The position numbers were made by a program, and so were the translations under genes. From Streptomyces virginiae (GTDB lineage: Bacteria > Actinomycetota > Actinomycetes > Streptomycetales > Streptomycetaceae), in contig NZ_JOAK01000012.1 of NCBI RefSeq assembly GCF_000720455.1, positions 186,001 through 250,000 of the forward strand: a DNA stretch of 64,000 bases, read 5' to 3'. A model generated the notes under the pieces. The model was given only the letters and a program-made list of their open reading frames with translations, ran no database searches and was not told where the DNA came from. Shown here in pieces: positions 16,596 to 24,382 of this stretch; within the stretch, counting starts at the first letter, position 1, and each line of letters starts with the position of its first letter.

Positions 16596-16835
16596 TCAGT
16601 TGTTGACGCAGGTGTTACCGAACGCCGGGTTCAGCAGGGCGATCACGTTCACGGTGTTGCCGCAGACGTTGACCGGGACGTGGACCGGGACCTGCACCAG
16701 GTTGCCGGAGAGGACGCCGGGGGAACCCACGGCCGCGCCCTCGGCCGACGAGTCGGCGACGGCGGAGCCGGCGGCGCCGGCCGCGGCGAGACCAGCGGTG
16801 GCCAGGACCAGGGCGGCCTTCTTGGCAGAGTTCAT
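16596..16835 (-). CDS. Short chaplin
   Basis: 79 aa. ATG at 16835. Signal peptide MNSAKKAALVLATAGLAAAGAAGSAVA, then one chaplin domain (GSPGVLSGNLVQVPVHVPVNVCGNTVNVIALLNPAFGNTCVNN) with both cysteines. It is encoded opposite to the other chaplins of the island. The role is in the hydrophobic coat of aerial structures, as for the other short chaplins. Confidence 0.93.
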   Translation of the reverse strand: MNSAKKAALVLATAGLAAAGAAGSAVADSSAEGAAVGSPGVLSGNLVQVPVHVPVNVCGNTVNVIALLNPAFGNTCVNN

Positions 16836-16980
16836 GGGAAGTGCACCTTCTGTTCGACGTTCCGCCCCGCTCCGGGGCTCACACCGAGCGAAACGGTCCA
16901 CACTCCCAGACGACACGGTTCTGCGCACGATCAGACCTGTTCGGCTCAATCGCCGTCGCCGTGTTGCCGTTCGGCGGCCG

Positions 16981-17445
16981 TTACGGGAGGGCGGGGAGCT
17001 GGAGGTCGGGGAGTTCGACCTCGGGGACCTCCACCTCGGGGACCTCCACGTCGGGGACCTCCGGCACGAGTTCCACGGGAGCCGCCGGATCGGGCAGCGC
17101 CGGCGGGGTGAGCGGCGGCAGTTGCGGGATCTCGACCCCCGGGATCTCGGGGAGTTGCACCCCCGGGATGCTCGGCAGGTTGATCTCCGGGAGCTTGATC
17201 TCGGGCAGCTTGATCTCCGGGATCTTGATGTCCGGCAGGGTGACGCCCGCCGGGAGCAGGGCCTTGATCTGCTCGAGGAGGCCGTTGAGGAGGTCGTCGA
17301 TCGGACCGGCCGGGGCCGCCTTGGTGGACACCGCACCGGAGCCCGAGTCGACGGCGCTCGCGGGTGCCGCCGCGCCGGTGAGTATGACGACGGCGAGCGC
17401 CGAGGGGACGAGGAGGCGGGCGCGGGACGGCTTCGTGCGGTGCAT
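16981..17445 (-). CDS. Secreted IPEIKLPEI-repeat protein
   Basis: 154 aa. Signal peptide MHRTKPSRARLLVPSALAVVILTGAAAPASA, a short helical region (IDDLLNGLLEQIKALL), then 90 residues of quasi-repeats of [ILV]P-[ED]-[ILV]-x: IKIPEIKLPEIKLPEINLP, LPEIPGVEIPQLPPL, VPDVEVPEVEVPEVELP. Alternating hydrophobic/acidic residues punctuated by proline suggest an extended or polyproline/beta structure. No cysteines and no anchor are present. I do not recognise a characterised family. Position and secretion suggest a surface-layer accessory protein. Confidence 0.8.
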   Translation of the reverse strand: MHRTKPSRARLLVPSALAVVILTGAAAPASAVDSGSGAVSTKAAPAGPIDDLLNGLLEQIKALLPAGVTLPDIKIPEIKLPEIKLPEINLPSIPGVQLPEIPGVEIPQLPPLTPPALPDPAAPVELVPEVPDVEVPEVEVPEVELPDLQLPALP

Positions 17446-17648
17446 GGGAGTTCCTTCGCGTGGGGACACGGGGACACGTGAGCGCACCCGGTCGGGCCGC
17501 TCCTTACTCACCGTGGGAACACCTCTTACAGAGCGCAACAGGAACGGGGGCGACTGGGGCCACGTGCGGGTCTCGCGCACGTGTCCGCAGGCGGCTCACC
17601 CGGGGTGGGGAAAACTTCGCGGCGCGCGGGCCGTTTGAGTGAAGCAGC

Positions 17649-17676
17649 GGAACCAACCCCCTGGCCGGGCGGTTGA
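17649..17676 (+). promoter_or_regulatory. BldN-like promoter of rodlin gene 2
   Basis: GGAACC (17649-17654), 16 bp, GGTTGA (17671-17676). The -10 and the following leader (GTTGATC-GGG-GCTCCA-CGGGCA-TGC pattern) match the leader of rodlin 1 at 13774 onward, supporting a shared regulatory origin. The -35 is a poor match to BldN. Confidence 0.45.
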
Positions 17677-17721
17677 TCAGGGCGCTCCATCAGCGGGCAC
17701 TCGTGCGACAAAAGGATCAAG

Positions 17722-18270
17722 ATGTTCAAGAAGTTCATGACCGCCGCCGCGGTTTCCGCCGTTGCAGTCGGCGCGGGCGCTGCTGCCGCGGCCCCGGCCA
17801 TGGCCATCGGCAACGACAACGGGGTCAACACCGTCAACGGCAACGGTGCCCAGCAGATCTACGGCAACCAGAAGACCCACGGCGACCAGAGCCCGCAGCT
17901 CAGCCTCGTCCAGGGCTCCCTGAACAAGCCCTGCATCGGCCTGCCGGCGAAGGTCAACGCCCAGTCGCTGATCGCCGCGCTCAACATCGGTGTCCAGGAC
18001 ATCAACGTCCTGTCGAACCCGCAGAACCAGCAGTGCACCGAGAACTCCACCCAGGCCAAGGGCGACGAGCCGCTCTCCCACATCCTGGACAACATCCCGG
18101 TCCTGTCCGGCAACTGTGTGACAGGGCCCCGGCAGCGTCCAGCTGCCGGGGCCCTCGCACGTGCCGCGAACGCGGCGGTCAGCCGGTCCAGAAGTCCCAC
18201 CACCGGGTCAGGACCAGCATCCCGATCACCCCGATGTGCAGGGCGGGCGGGGCCCAGCCGAACTCGGTGA
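17722..18270 (+). CDS. Rodlin with lost stop and aberrant C-terminal extension
   Basis: Residues 1-132 are a normal rodlin: signal peptide MFKKFMTAAAVSAVAVGAGAAAAAPAMA, IGNDNGVNTVNGNGAQQIYGNQ, PCIGLPAKVNAQS, NQQCTENSTQAKGDEPLSHILDNIPVLSGN. The family ends a few residues after SGN (the other copy ends SGNASAGS). Here the frame continues CVTGPRQRP... for about 50 Arg/Ser/Pro-rich residues to 18270, through a perfect terminator hairpin (18123-18155) and into the 3' end of the convergent VKOR gene. A TGA lies at 18119-18121 in the +1 frame, so a one-base change near the end explains the extension. Either a real frameshift or a sequence error. Confidence 0.8.
   Translation: MFKKFMTAAAVSAVAVGAGAAAAAPAMAIGNDNGVNTVNGNGAQQIYGNQKTHGDQSPQLSLVQGSLNKPCIGLPAKVNAQSLIAALNIGVQDINVLSNPQNQQCTENSTQAKGDEPLSHILDNIPVLSGNCVTGPRQRPAAGALARAANAAVSRSRSPTTGSGPASRSPRCAGRAGPSRTR
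18123..18155 (+). terminator. Terminator inside the rodlin 2 extension
   Basis: Perfect 14-bp stem AGGGCCCCGGCAGC / GCTGCCGGGGCCCT with a 5-nt loop. A terminator 2 bases after the expected stop, but inside the current open frame, argues that the extension is not original. Confidence 0.8.
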
Positions 18271-18829
18271 AGAAGACCCGCAGCGGGCCGGGGGCGGGGA
18301 GCACGCCCGTACGGACGTTGTGCGCGGTGACCGCCCAGAACATCAGCAGGGTCGCGACCCAGGCCAGGCAGCACCACAGGCAGAGCGCGTTGATCTCGTA
18401 GAGCGACTGGGTCATGAGCCAGCTGCAGAAGCCGACGCCGAAGACCGTGCCGGCGTTCAGTCCGAGCCAGAACCAGCCGCGGTAGCGGGCACCCGCCAGC
18501 AGGCCCGCGCCGACGCAGACGACGACGGCGTAGGCGACCAGTCCCAGCACGGGGTTGGGGAAGCCGAAGGCCTGCGCCTGCTCGCTCTGCATCACGCTGC
18601 CGCAGGAGACCACCGGGTTGAGACTGCAGGCCGGCTTGAAGTTCGGGTCCTCCAGCAGGAGGAACTTGTCGAGGGTGATCACCCAGGAGGCCAGCACCCC
18701 GGCCGCGCCGGTGGCGGCCAGCAGCCACGCCAAGCCCCTTGGGGCGGCGTCCCGTTCGTCCTCGTGTCCGCTGCGGGGCCGCCCCTGCTGACGCGGGACG
18801 CCCACTGTATTCGTTGCCATGTGGCCCAT
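18179..18829 (-). CDS. Vitamin K epoxide reductase (VKOR) family membrane protein
   Basis: About 216 aa. ATG at 18829 sits close behind GGGAG; ATG at 18820 is the alternative. Four to five TM helices (GLAWLLAATGAAGVLASWVITLDKF, PVLGLVAYAVVVCVGAGLLAG, NAGTVFGVGFCSWLMTQ, LAWVATLLMFWAVT). Loop cysteines CSLNPVVSCGSVM and the active-site CLWC in TM4 match VKOR. The enzyme oxidises DsbA-like partners using membrane quinone, supporting disulfide formation in secreted proteins. That suits a neighbourhood of disulfide-bonded chaplins and rodlins. Confidence 0.9.
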   Translation of the reverse strand: MGHMATNTVGVPRQQGRPRSGHEDERDAAPRGLAWLLAATGAAGVLASWVITLDKFLLLEDPNFKPACSLNPVVSCGSVMQSEQAQAFGFPNPVLGLVAYAVVVCVGAGLLAGARYRGWFWLGLNAGTVFGVGFCSWLMTQSLYEINALCLWCCLAWVATLLMFWAVTAHNVRTGVLPAPGPLRVFFTEFGWAPPALHIGVIGMLVLTRWWDFWTG

Positions 18830-19012
18830 AGTCTCCCGCCTCCACCCAGAGCGGGTCCAACCATGCCCATCCGTACGCAAGTTGACCTGAAGGTGTGGCG
18901 GGAACCCCCGATGCTTCCCGGACGTTTTACCGAACCCCGGACGTGATGTCAGAGCCAGGGGTTACGTTGAGCTTCCGCGAAGTGACAAGCTGCGACGGCC
19001 TGGAGACCCACC

Positions 19013-19783
19013 TTGAGCGATCCGTACGAGACAACCGAGGCGCACCTCGACCGACTCCTCGGCCGCGCCCTCAACTCCTTCGACCTGCCCGACCGGCTGG
19101 TCGAGCGCCTCGGTACGGCGCTCGCCCACAGCTCTTCGCTCTGCACCACCCACCACAACCCGGCGGCGGGCGTCTGGCGGGAGACGCGCCGGCACACCTA
19201 CCTGCTGGCCGACGGCGGTTCGGTCTCGCTGTGGGAGCTGTCGTACCGGCTGGAGGGCGACCGGGCCGTGCGGCACGAGGTCTTCGCGGGCAAGGCGGAG
19301 ACCTGCCTGGCCGTGGCCCGGCTGTTCGGCGAGGCCGCCGCCGGGGCGGTCCCCGATCCGCTGCCGCTCCCCGGCGAGGAGGAGCACGACGACGACCCGG
19401 CGGCGTTCGGCGCGCTGTTCGCCGCCCGGGGGCCGGCGGCCCGGCACCGGGAGTACGTGGTGGAGGAGTCCGCCGACCACGCCCGGCGGGTGCTGCGCCG
19501 CGCGGAGAACCCGGACCGGCCCGGCGAGGAGGTGGCTGCGCTGCTGCGGGCGGCGTACGCGCACCACATCACGCAGGCGTTCGGTACGCGGCAGTTCCTG
19601 CCGAACGGGCGGGGCGCGGGCTTCAGCCTGTACGAGCACGCCTTCGTGCTGCTGGACGGGACCGAGCTGAGCCTGTGGGAGGTCGAGCACACGGCGACGC
19701 CCGACGGGCGGCACATGTGCGAGGTGTACGAGAGCGAGGCCGCCGCGCGCGGGGCGATGGAGCTGCGCGCCCGCGTCGGCTGA
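19013..19783 (+). CDS. DUF6227-like conserved Streptomyces protein
   Basis: 256 aa from a TTG at 19013 preceded by GGAG. It begins MSDPYETTEAHLDRLLGRALNSFDLPDRLVERLGTAL and contains two similar blocks: HTYLLADGGSVSLWELSYRLEGD and HAFVLLDGTELSLWEVEHTATPDG. This suggests an internal duplication of a beta-hairpin-rich fold with SLWE motifs. I recognise it as the Streptomyces DUF6227 family from memory. No signal peptide or TM segment; function unknown. Confidence 0.75.
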   Translation: MSDPYETTEAHLDRLLGRALNSFDLPDRLVERLGTALAHSSSLCTTHHNPAAGVWRETRRHTYLLADGGSVSLWELSYRLEGDRAVRHEVFAGKAETCLAVARLFGEAAAGAVPDPLPLPGEEEHDDDPAAFGALFAARGPAARHREYVVEESADHARRVLRRAENPDRPGEEVAALLRAAYAHHITQAFGTRQFLPNGRGAGFSLYEHAFVLLDGTELSLWEVEHTATPDGRHMCEVYESEAAARGAMELRARVG

Positions 19784-19806
19784 CCCCGTCCCGGTTCCCG
19801 GCCGCG

Positions 19807-20757
19807 TCAGGGCGTCCCGGGCTCGGCGAGGGGGAGGTCCAGGGGCAGGTCCCGCGTGATGCGGACCTCGGCCTGCCGCAGGTCCGAGGGGGCGGGCATG
19901 ACCGGTCCCGGGAGCCGGTCCGCGGCCGCGCCGTGGGCCAGGGCGGAGCGGAGGGCGCCGGGTCCGTCGCCGCCGGCGATCAGGAAGCCGGCGAGGGCGG
20001 CGGAGCCCGAGCCCACGGTGCTGCGGGCGGCCACGGACGGCGCGGTCCCGTGGCAGGCGCCCTGCTCGCCCACGAGGAGCAGGCCGTCCCGGCCGAGGCA
20101 GGCCAGTACCGTCCCCGCGCCCAGCGCGCGGAGCTCCTGCGCCGCCTGGACGGCGTCGCCCAGGGTGGACAGCGGGCGGCCCGCGGTCGTCGCGAGTTCC
20201 GAGGTGTTCGGCTTGATCACGTCGGGGCCGGCGGGCAGTGCCGCGCGCAGGGCCGAGCCCGGGGCGTCCAGCGCGACGCGGGCGCCCGCGGCGCGGCCCG
20301 CGGCCACCAGGTCTGCGTACCACTCGGGCCCGAGGCCGCCGGGGAGGCTGCCGCAGCCTGCGATCCAGGAGGCGTCGGCGCGGGAGGTGCGGACGGTGTC
20401 CAGGAGGAGGGCGGACTCCCGCGGCGAGAGCTCCGGCCCGGTCGCGTTGATCTTGGTGAGGGTGCCGTCCGGTTCGGCGAGCGAGATGTTCGAACGGGTC
20501 CGGCCGGTGATGGAGACGGCCGTGACGTCCACGCCCTGCCCGCCGAGGAGTTCGGCGAGGAGGACGCCGGGGGCGCCGCCGAGAGGGAGGACCGCCGTCG
20601 TGGGGACGCCCGCGGCGGCCGCCGCGCGGGAGACGGTGACGCCCTTGCCCCCGGGGTCGACCCGGTCCCCGGCGGCGCGCAGCACCCGGCCCCGGTCCAG
20701 CGAGGGCAGCTCGTAGGTCCGGTCGAGGGAGGGGTTGGGCGTGACGGTGAGGATCAT
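19807..20757 (-). CDS. fruK: 1-phosphofructokinase-like PfkB protein lacking the catalytic Asp
   Basis: 316 aa. PfkB hallmarks: N-terminal TVTPNPSLDRTYEL, DPGGKGVTVSRAAAAAG (sugar-phosphate loop), GPDVIKPNTSEL and the C-terminal anion-hole region STVGSGSAALAGFL. The enzyme should phosphorylate fructose-1-P to fructose-1,6-bisphosphate. In active family members the last motif reads GAGD/GSGD with Asp as catalytic base; here it is GSGS. The ATG overlaps the DeoR regulator stop by 4 bp. The fructose PTS gene fruA, which accompanies fruK and fruR in S. coelicolor, is not beside it: fruK ends 24 bp from the convergent DUF6227-like gene. The protein may be inactive or have another role. Confidence 0.8.
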   Translation of the reverse strand: MILTVTPNPSLDRTYELPSLDRGRVLRAAGDRVDPGGKGVTVSRAAAAAGVPTTAVLPLGGAPGVLLAELLGGQGVDVTAVSITGRTRSNISLAEPDGTLTKINATGPELSPRESALLLDTVRTSRADASWIAGCGSLPGGLGPEWYADLVAAGRAAGARVALDAPGSALRAALPAGPDVIKPNTSELATTAGRPLSTLGDAVQAAQELRALGAGTVLACLGRDGLLLVGEQGACHGTAPSVAARSTVGSGSAALAGFLIAGGDGPGALRSALAHGAAADRLPGPVMPAPSDLRQAEVRITRDLPLDLPLAEPGTP

Positions 20758-21515
20758 ACGAGCACGACTTCCGTACCGGCGGCCTCGACGGCCGCTCTGT
20801 GAGCGGGGGCGAGCCCCGTGTCCGTGAGGAGGAGGTCCACGTCCGCGAAGGAGCCGAAGCGCGCGAAGTGCTCCTGGCCCGCCTTCGTGGAGTCGGCGAG
20901 GAGGACGACGCGGCGGGCGGCGGCGATCGCGGCGCGTTTGACGGCGGCCTCGGCGAGGTCGGGGGTGGTCAGGCCGCCTTCGGCCGAGAAGCCGTTGGTG
21001 GCGAGGAAGAGGACGTCGGCGCGGATCTCGGCGTACGCGCGCAGCGCCCAGGCGTCGACGGCGGCGCGGGTGCGGTGGCGGACGCGGCCACCGACGATGT
21101 GCAGGTCGATGCCGGTGTGGTCGGCGAGCCGGGCGGCCACGGGCAGCGCGTGGGTGACCACGGTGAGGGCGAGGTCGACGGGGATCGCGGCCGCCAGGCG
21201 GGACACCGTGCTGCCGGCGTCGAGGACGACGCTGCCGCCGTCGGGGAGCTGCGAGAGCGCGGCGGCGGCGATGCGGTCCTTCTCCCCGGCGGCGGTCGCC
21301 TCGCGCTCGGTGAGGTCCGGCTCGAAGTCGAGGCGGCCGGCGGGGATGCCCCCGCCGTGCACCCGGCGCACCAGACCGGCCCGGTCCAGGGCGGTGAGGT
21401 CGCGGCGCACGGTCTCGGCGGTGACCTGGAAGCGGTCGGCGAGGGAGAGCACGTCGACGCTGCCCGCCTCGCGGGCGAGGCGGAGGATCTCCTGGCGGCG
21501 CTCCTGTGCGTACAT
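20754..21515 (-). CDS. DeoR/GlpR-family regulator (FruR-like)
   Basis: 253 aa. N-terminal DeoR helix-turn-helix: QERRQEILRLAREAGSVDVLSLADRFQVTAETVRRDLTALDRAGLVRRVHGG. C-terminal DeoR sensor domain with KDRIAAAALSQLPDGGSVVLDAGSTVSRLA and LLTDTGL. It is translationally coupled to the PfkB gene (ATGA), so it is the probable fructose-1-P-responsive repressor of that operon. The 156-bp upstream gap holds an AT-rich stretch with a repeated ACGGACA (21575 and 21595 region) that may be its operator. Confidence 0.88.
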   Translation of the reverse strand: MYAQERRQEILRLAREAGSVDVLSLADRFQVTAETVRRDLTALDRAGLVRRVHGGGIPAGRLDFEPDLTEREATAAGEKDRIAAAALSQLPDGGSVVLDAGSTVSRLAAAIPVDLALTVVTHALPVAARLADHTGIDLHIVGGRVRHRTRAAVDAWALRAYAEIRADVLFLATNGFSAEGGLTTPDLAEAAVKRAAIAAARRVVLLADSTKAGQEHFARFGSFADVDLLLTDTGLAPAHRAAVEAAGTEVVLV

Positions 21516-21595
21516 GTGGTTCTGCGTCCGTTCCGTGCCCGGGGTGGTCGGTTTCCCCCACCGTACGCATATTTACGGACAGAAACAAAGAAAAA

Positions 21596-21630
21596 CGGAC
21601 ATGCCCACCCATGAAGGGCGGGCATGTCCG
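21596..21630 (-). terminator. Exporter terminator upstream of the fru genes
   Basis: 15-bp stem with one mismatch (CGGACATGCCCACCC / GGGCGGGCATGTCCG) and a 5-nt loop, 41 bases after the DHA2 exporter stop on the minus strand. Confidence 0.7.
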
Positions 21631-21671
21631 CAGGAGAAGGCGGGGCCGCGGCCCCGGGAGCGGGCACGACC

Positions 21672-23243
21672 TCAGTGGGCGGGAACCTTCTCCGGGGACT
21701 CCGGGGCGGCGCCCGTGTGCTCGGCGGCGCCTTCGCGCTCCTCCATCGGGATCGCCTTGCGCGGCAGCATGAACATCACCATGGAGATCACGACCAGCAC
21801 GCCCACGACCCACCAGAGCGCGCCGCGGAAGGCCTCGACGTAGGGCGGGCCGAAGACCATGTCGTCCTCGATCAGCCCGAAGAAGACGACCGAGGTCAGG
21901 GCGAGGCCCAGCGCATTGCCCATCTGGCCGGTGGTGTTGATCAGCCCGGAGGCCGAGCCGGCGTCGCGGCGGGGCACCTCGGACAGCGTGGTGTCGTTGA
22001 GCGGGGCGACGATCAGACCCATGCCGACGCCCATCAGGATCAGCGGGGCGGCCATCTGCCAGGACGCTATCTCCATGCCGTAGTGCTCGGACTCCCAGAT
22101 GTAGAGGATCAGCCCGGCGGCCATGACCAGGGCGCCCGCCTGGAGCACCTTGCGGCCGAAGCGCGGGACGAGCTTCTCGACCGACAGGCCCGCGGCCACC
22201 GAGACGGCGATGGAGAAGGGGATGCCGGTGGTGCCCGCACGCAGGGCGCTCCAGCCGAGGCCCATCTGCATGTAGAGCGTCCAGACCAGGAAGAAGATGC
22301 CGGTCGCGATGCCGAACGTCAGCTGGACCGCGATGCCGCCGGCGAAGCTCTTGACCTTGAAGAGGGAGAGCTCGACGAGCGGGGAGCCGTCCTTCTTGAT
22401 CTTGTACTTCTCGTAGGCGATGAACGCGGCGAAGACGAACGGCGACGCGATCATGAGGGCGAAGCCCCACAGCGGCCAGCCGTTCTCGCGGCCCTGGGTG
22501 AGCGGGAAGATCAGCATGACGAGGGCGAGGGTCGCGAGGACGACGCCGACCAGGTCCAGCCGCAGGGCCTGCGGGGCCTTGGACTCACTGATGAACTTGC
22601 GGCCCAGGATCACGCCCGCGATGCCGACGGGCAGGTTGATCAGGAAGATCGGGCGCCATTCGAGGCCGAAGAGGTTCCACTCGGTGAGCAGCGCGCCGAG
22701 CATGGGGCCGGAGACGGCGCCGAGGCCCACGATCGCGCCGAACATCCCGAAGACCTTGCCGCGTTCCTGGGGCGGGAAGGTGACGTGGATGATGGCCAGC
22801 ACCTGCGGCACCATCATGGCGGCCATGCCGCCCTGGAGGATGCGGGAGGCGACGAGCATGGCCGGGTCGGCCGCGATCCCGCAGAGCAGGGAGGCGGCGG
22901 TGAAGCCGGATATGCCGATGAGGAAGAGGCGCTTGCGCCCGTAGATGTCACCGAGACGGCCGCCGGTGATGAGACCCGCGGCGAAGGCGAGCGCGTAGCC
23001 GGCGGTGATCCACTGGATCGCGCTGGTGGAGGCGCCGAAGTTCTGGCGCATGGTGGGTATCGCGATGTTGACGATCGTGACGTCGACCAGGTCCATGAAG
23101 GCCGCGGTCATCACGATGGCGAGCGCCAGCCAGCGGCGGCGGTCGGGGGGTGAGCTGGGTGCGTCGTGGGCTACGTCGTTCCGCTCTTCTTGTACGGGCC
23201 CGTTCTCTCTTTCGGGCGATGTCTTGGACGTCTCGGTGGTCAT
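21672..23243 (-). CDS. DHA2-family MFS multidrug exporter (EmrB/QacA type)
   Basis: 523 aa, about 14 TM helices. Motif C region FMDLVDVTIVNIAIPTM, motif A GGRLGDIYGRKRLFLIG and GLINTTGQMGNALG. Proton-antiport export of drugs or metabolites across the cytoplasmic membrane. ATG 23243 follows a GAGGAGAAA site. It diverges from a WYL regulator with only 63 bp between the starts, which implies local control by that protein. Confidence 0.9.
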   Translation of the reverse strand: MTTETSKTSPERENGPVQEERNDVAHDAPSSPPDRRRWLALAIVMTAAFMDLVDVTIVNIAIPTMRQNFGASTSAIQWITAGYALAFAAGLITGGRLGDIYGRKRLFLIGISGFTAASLLCGIAADPAMLVASRILQGGMAAMMVPQVLAIIHVTFPPQERGKVFGMFGAIVGLGAVSGPMLGALLTEWNLFGLEWRPIFLINLPVGIAGVILGRKFISESKAPQALRLDLVGVVLATLALVMLIFPLTQGRENGWPLWGFALMIASPFVFAAFIAYEKYKIKKDGSPLVELSLFKVKSFAGGIAVQLTFGIATGIFFLVWTLYMQMGLGWSALRAGTTGIPFSIAVSVAAGLSVEKLVPRFGRKVLQAGALVMAAGLILYIWESEHYGMEIASWQMAAPLILMGVGMGLIVAPLNDTTLSEVPRRDAGSASGLINTTGQMGNALGLALTSVVFFGLIEDDMVFGPPYVEAFRGALWWVVGVLVVISMVMFMLPRKAIPMEEREGAAEHTGAAPESPEKVPAH

Positions 23244-23306
23244 GAGGAGAAACCTAGACGGGATGTAGGTCAGTGAGTGTCCTATTTCGCTGGCAACCTG
23301 GATCAC

Positions 23307-24275
23307 ATGACCGACACACCGGCACGGCTGCTGTCCCTGCTGTCCCTCCTCCAGACCCCGCGCGAGTGGCCCGGGAGCGAGCTGGCGGAGCGGCTGCGGG
23401 TGAGTTCGCGGACCATCCGGCGCGACATCGAGCGGCTGCGTGAGCTCGGCTACCCGGTGGAGGCCACTCTCGGCGCCGAGGGCGGATACCGGCTGGTGGC
23501 GGGTGCGGCGATGCCGCCGCTGCTGCTCGACGACGAGGAGGCCGTCGCCATCGCGGTCGGGCTGCGGGCGGGGGCCGGGCACGCGATCGAGGGGGTCGAG
23601 GAGGCCTCCGTACGCGCTCTGGCGAAGCTGGAGCAGGTCCTTCCGTCGCGGCTGCGGTACCGGGTGGGGGCGCTGCAGTCGGCCACGATCGCGCTGACGC
23701 GCGGGGACGGGGCCAGCGTGGACCCGCGGACGCTGACGACCATGGCGTCGGCGGTGGCGGGGCCGGAGCGGCTGCGGTTCGCCTACCGGGCGCGGGACGG
23801 GGCCGAGTCACGGCGGCTGGTGGAGCCGTACCGGCTCGTCAGTACGGGCAGCCGGTGGTACCTGGTCGCCTACGACATGGAGCGGGAGGACTGGCGGACC
23901 TTCCGGGTGGACCGGGTGGCCGAGGCCTTCGCGACGGGCGCCCGGTTCGCACCGCGGGAGCTGCCGATGGACGCGCAGGAGTTCGTCCGGCGGGGGCTCG
24001 GCTCGCACGGCGCGCAGACGTACGCGGTGGAGGTCGCCTTCGAGGCGGGGGCCGCGGAGCTGCCGGAGTGGCTGAGGGCGGCCGCGGCGCCGGGCGGGGG
24101 GACGCCGACCGTGGTCCGATTCGACAGCAGGGACGCGCCGGAGTGGCTCGCGGCCCGGCTGGCGCTGACGGGCCTGCCCTTCACGGTGCGGGAGCCGAGT
24201 TCCTTGGCGGAGGCGGCTCGGCTGCTGGGGGCGCGCCTGAGCGGAGCCGGCTCTTTCCGGGCGGCTGACGGCTAG
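23307..24275 (+). CDS. WYL-domain transcriptional regulator
   Basis: 322 aa. N-terminal HTH (RLLSLLSLLQTPREWPGSELAERLRVSSRTIRRDIERLRELGYPVEATLGAEGGYRL), then a WYL ligand-binding domain (RWYLVAYDMEREDWRTFRVDRV) and a C-terminal WCX extension. WYL proteins bind nucleotides or nucleic acid and control stress and export genes. The divergent DHA2 exporter is its obvious target. It ends at a bidirectional hairpin shared with hrdD. Confidence 0.9.
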   Translation: MTDTPARLLSLLSLLQTPREWPGSELAERLRVSSRTIRRDIERLRELGYPVEATLGAEGGYRLVAGAAMPPLLLDDEEAVAIAVGLRAGAGHAIEGVEEASVRALAKLEQVLPSRLRYRVGALQSATIALTRGDGASVDPRTLTTMASAVAGPERLRFAYRARDGAESRRLVEPYRLVSTGSRWYLVAYDMEREDWRTFRVDRVAEAFATGARFAPRELPMDAQEFVRRGLGSHGAQTYAVEVAFEAGAAELPEWLRAAAAPGGGTPTVVRFDSRDAPEWLAARLALTGLPFTVREPSSLAEAARLLGARLSGAGSFRAADG

Positions 24276-24320
24276 GGCGTGCCTTTCGGACCTTGCCGGA
24301 TCGGGCCGGACGGACAGGGG

Positions 24321-24357
24321 GAGCCCCGGCGCCTGGGGGGGATAGGCACCGGGGCTC
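24321..24357. terminator. Bidirectional terminator between WYL gene and hrdD
   Basis: 14-bp stem with one mismatch: GAGCCCCGGCGCCT (24321-24334) and AGGCACCGGGGCTC (24344-24357), 9-nt loop, between two convergent genes. Confidence 0.75.
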
Positions 24358-24382
24358 GTTCAGGGGGCTCGACGGCGGACGG

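Noticed and set aside
21516..21671. AT-rich stretch as a small RNA gene
   Set aside because: It is explained by the exporter terminator hairpin and a probable DeoR operator region; no independent promoter-terminator pair was visible.
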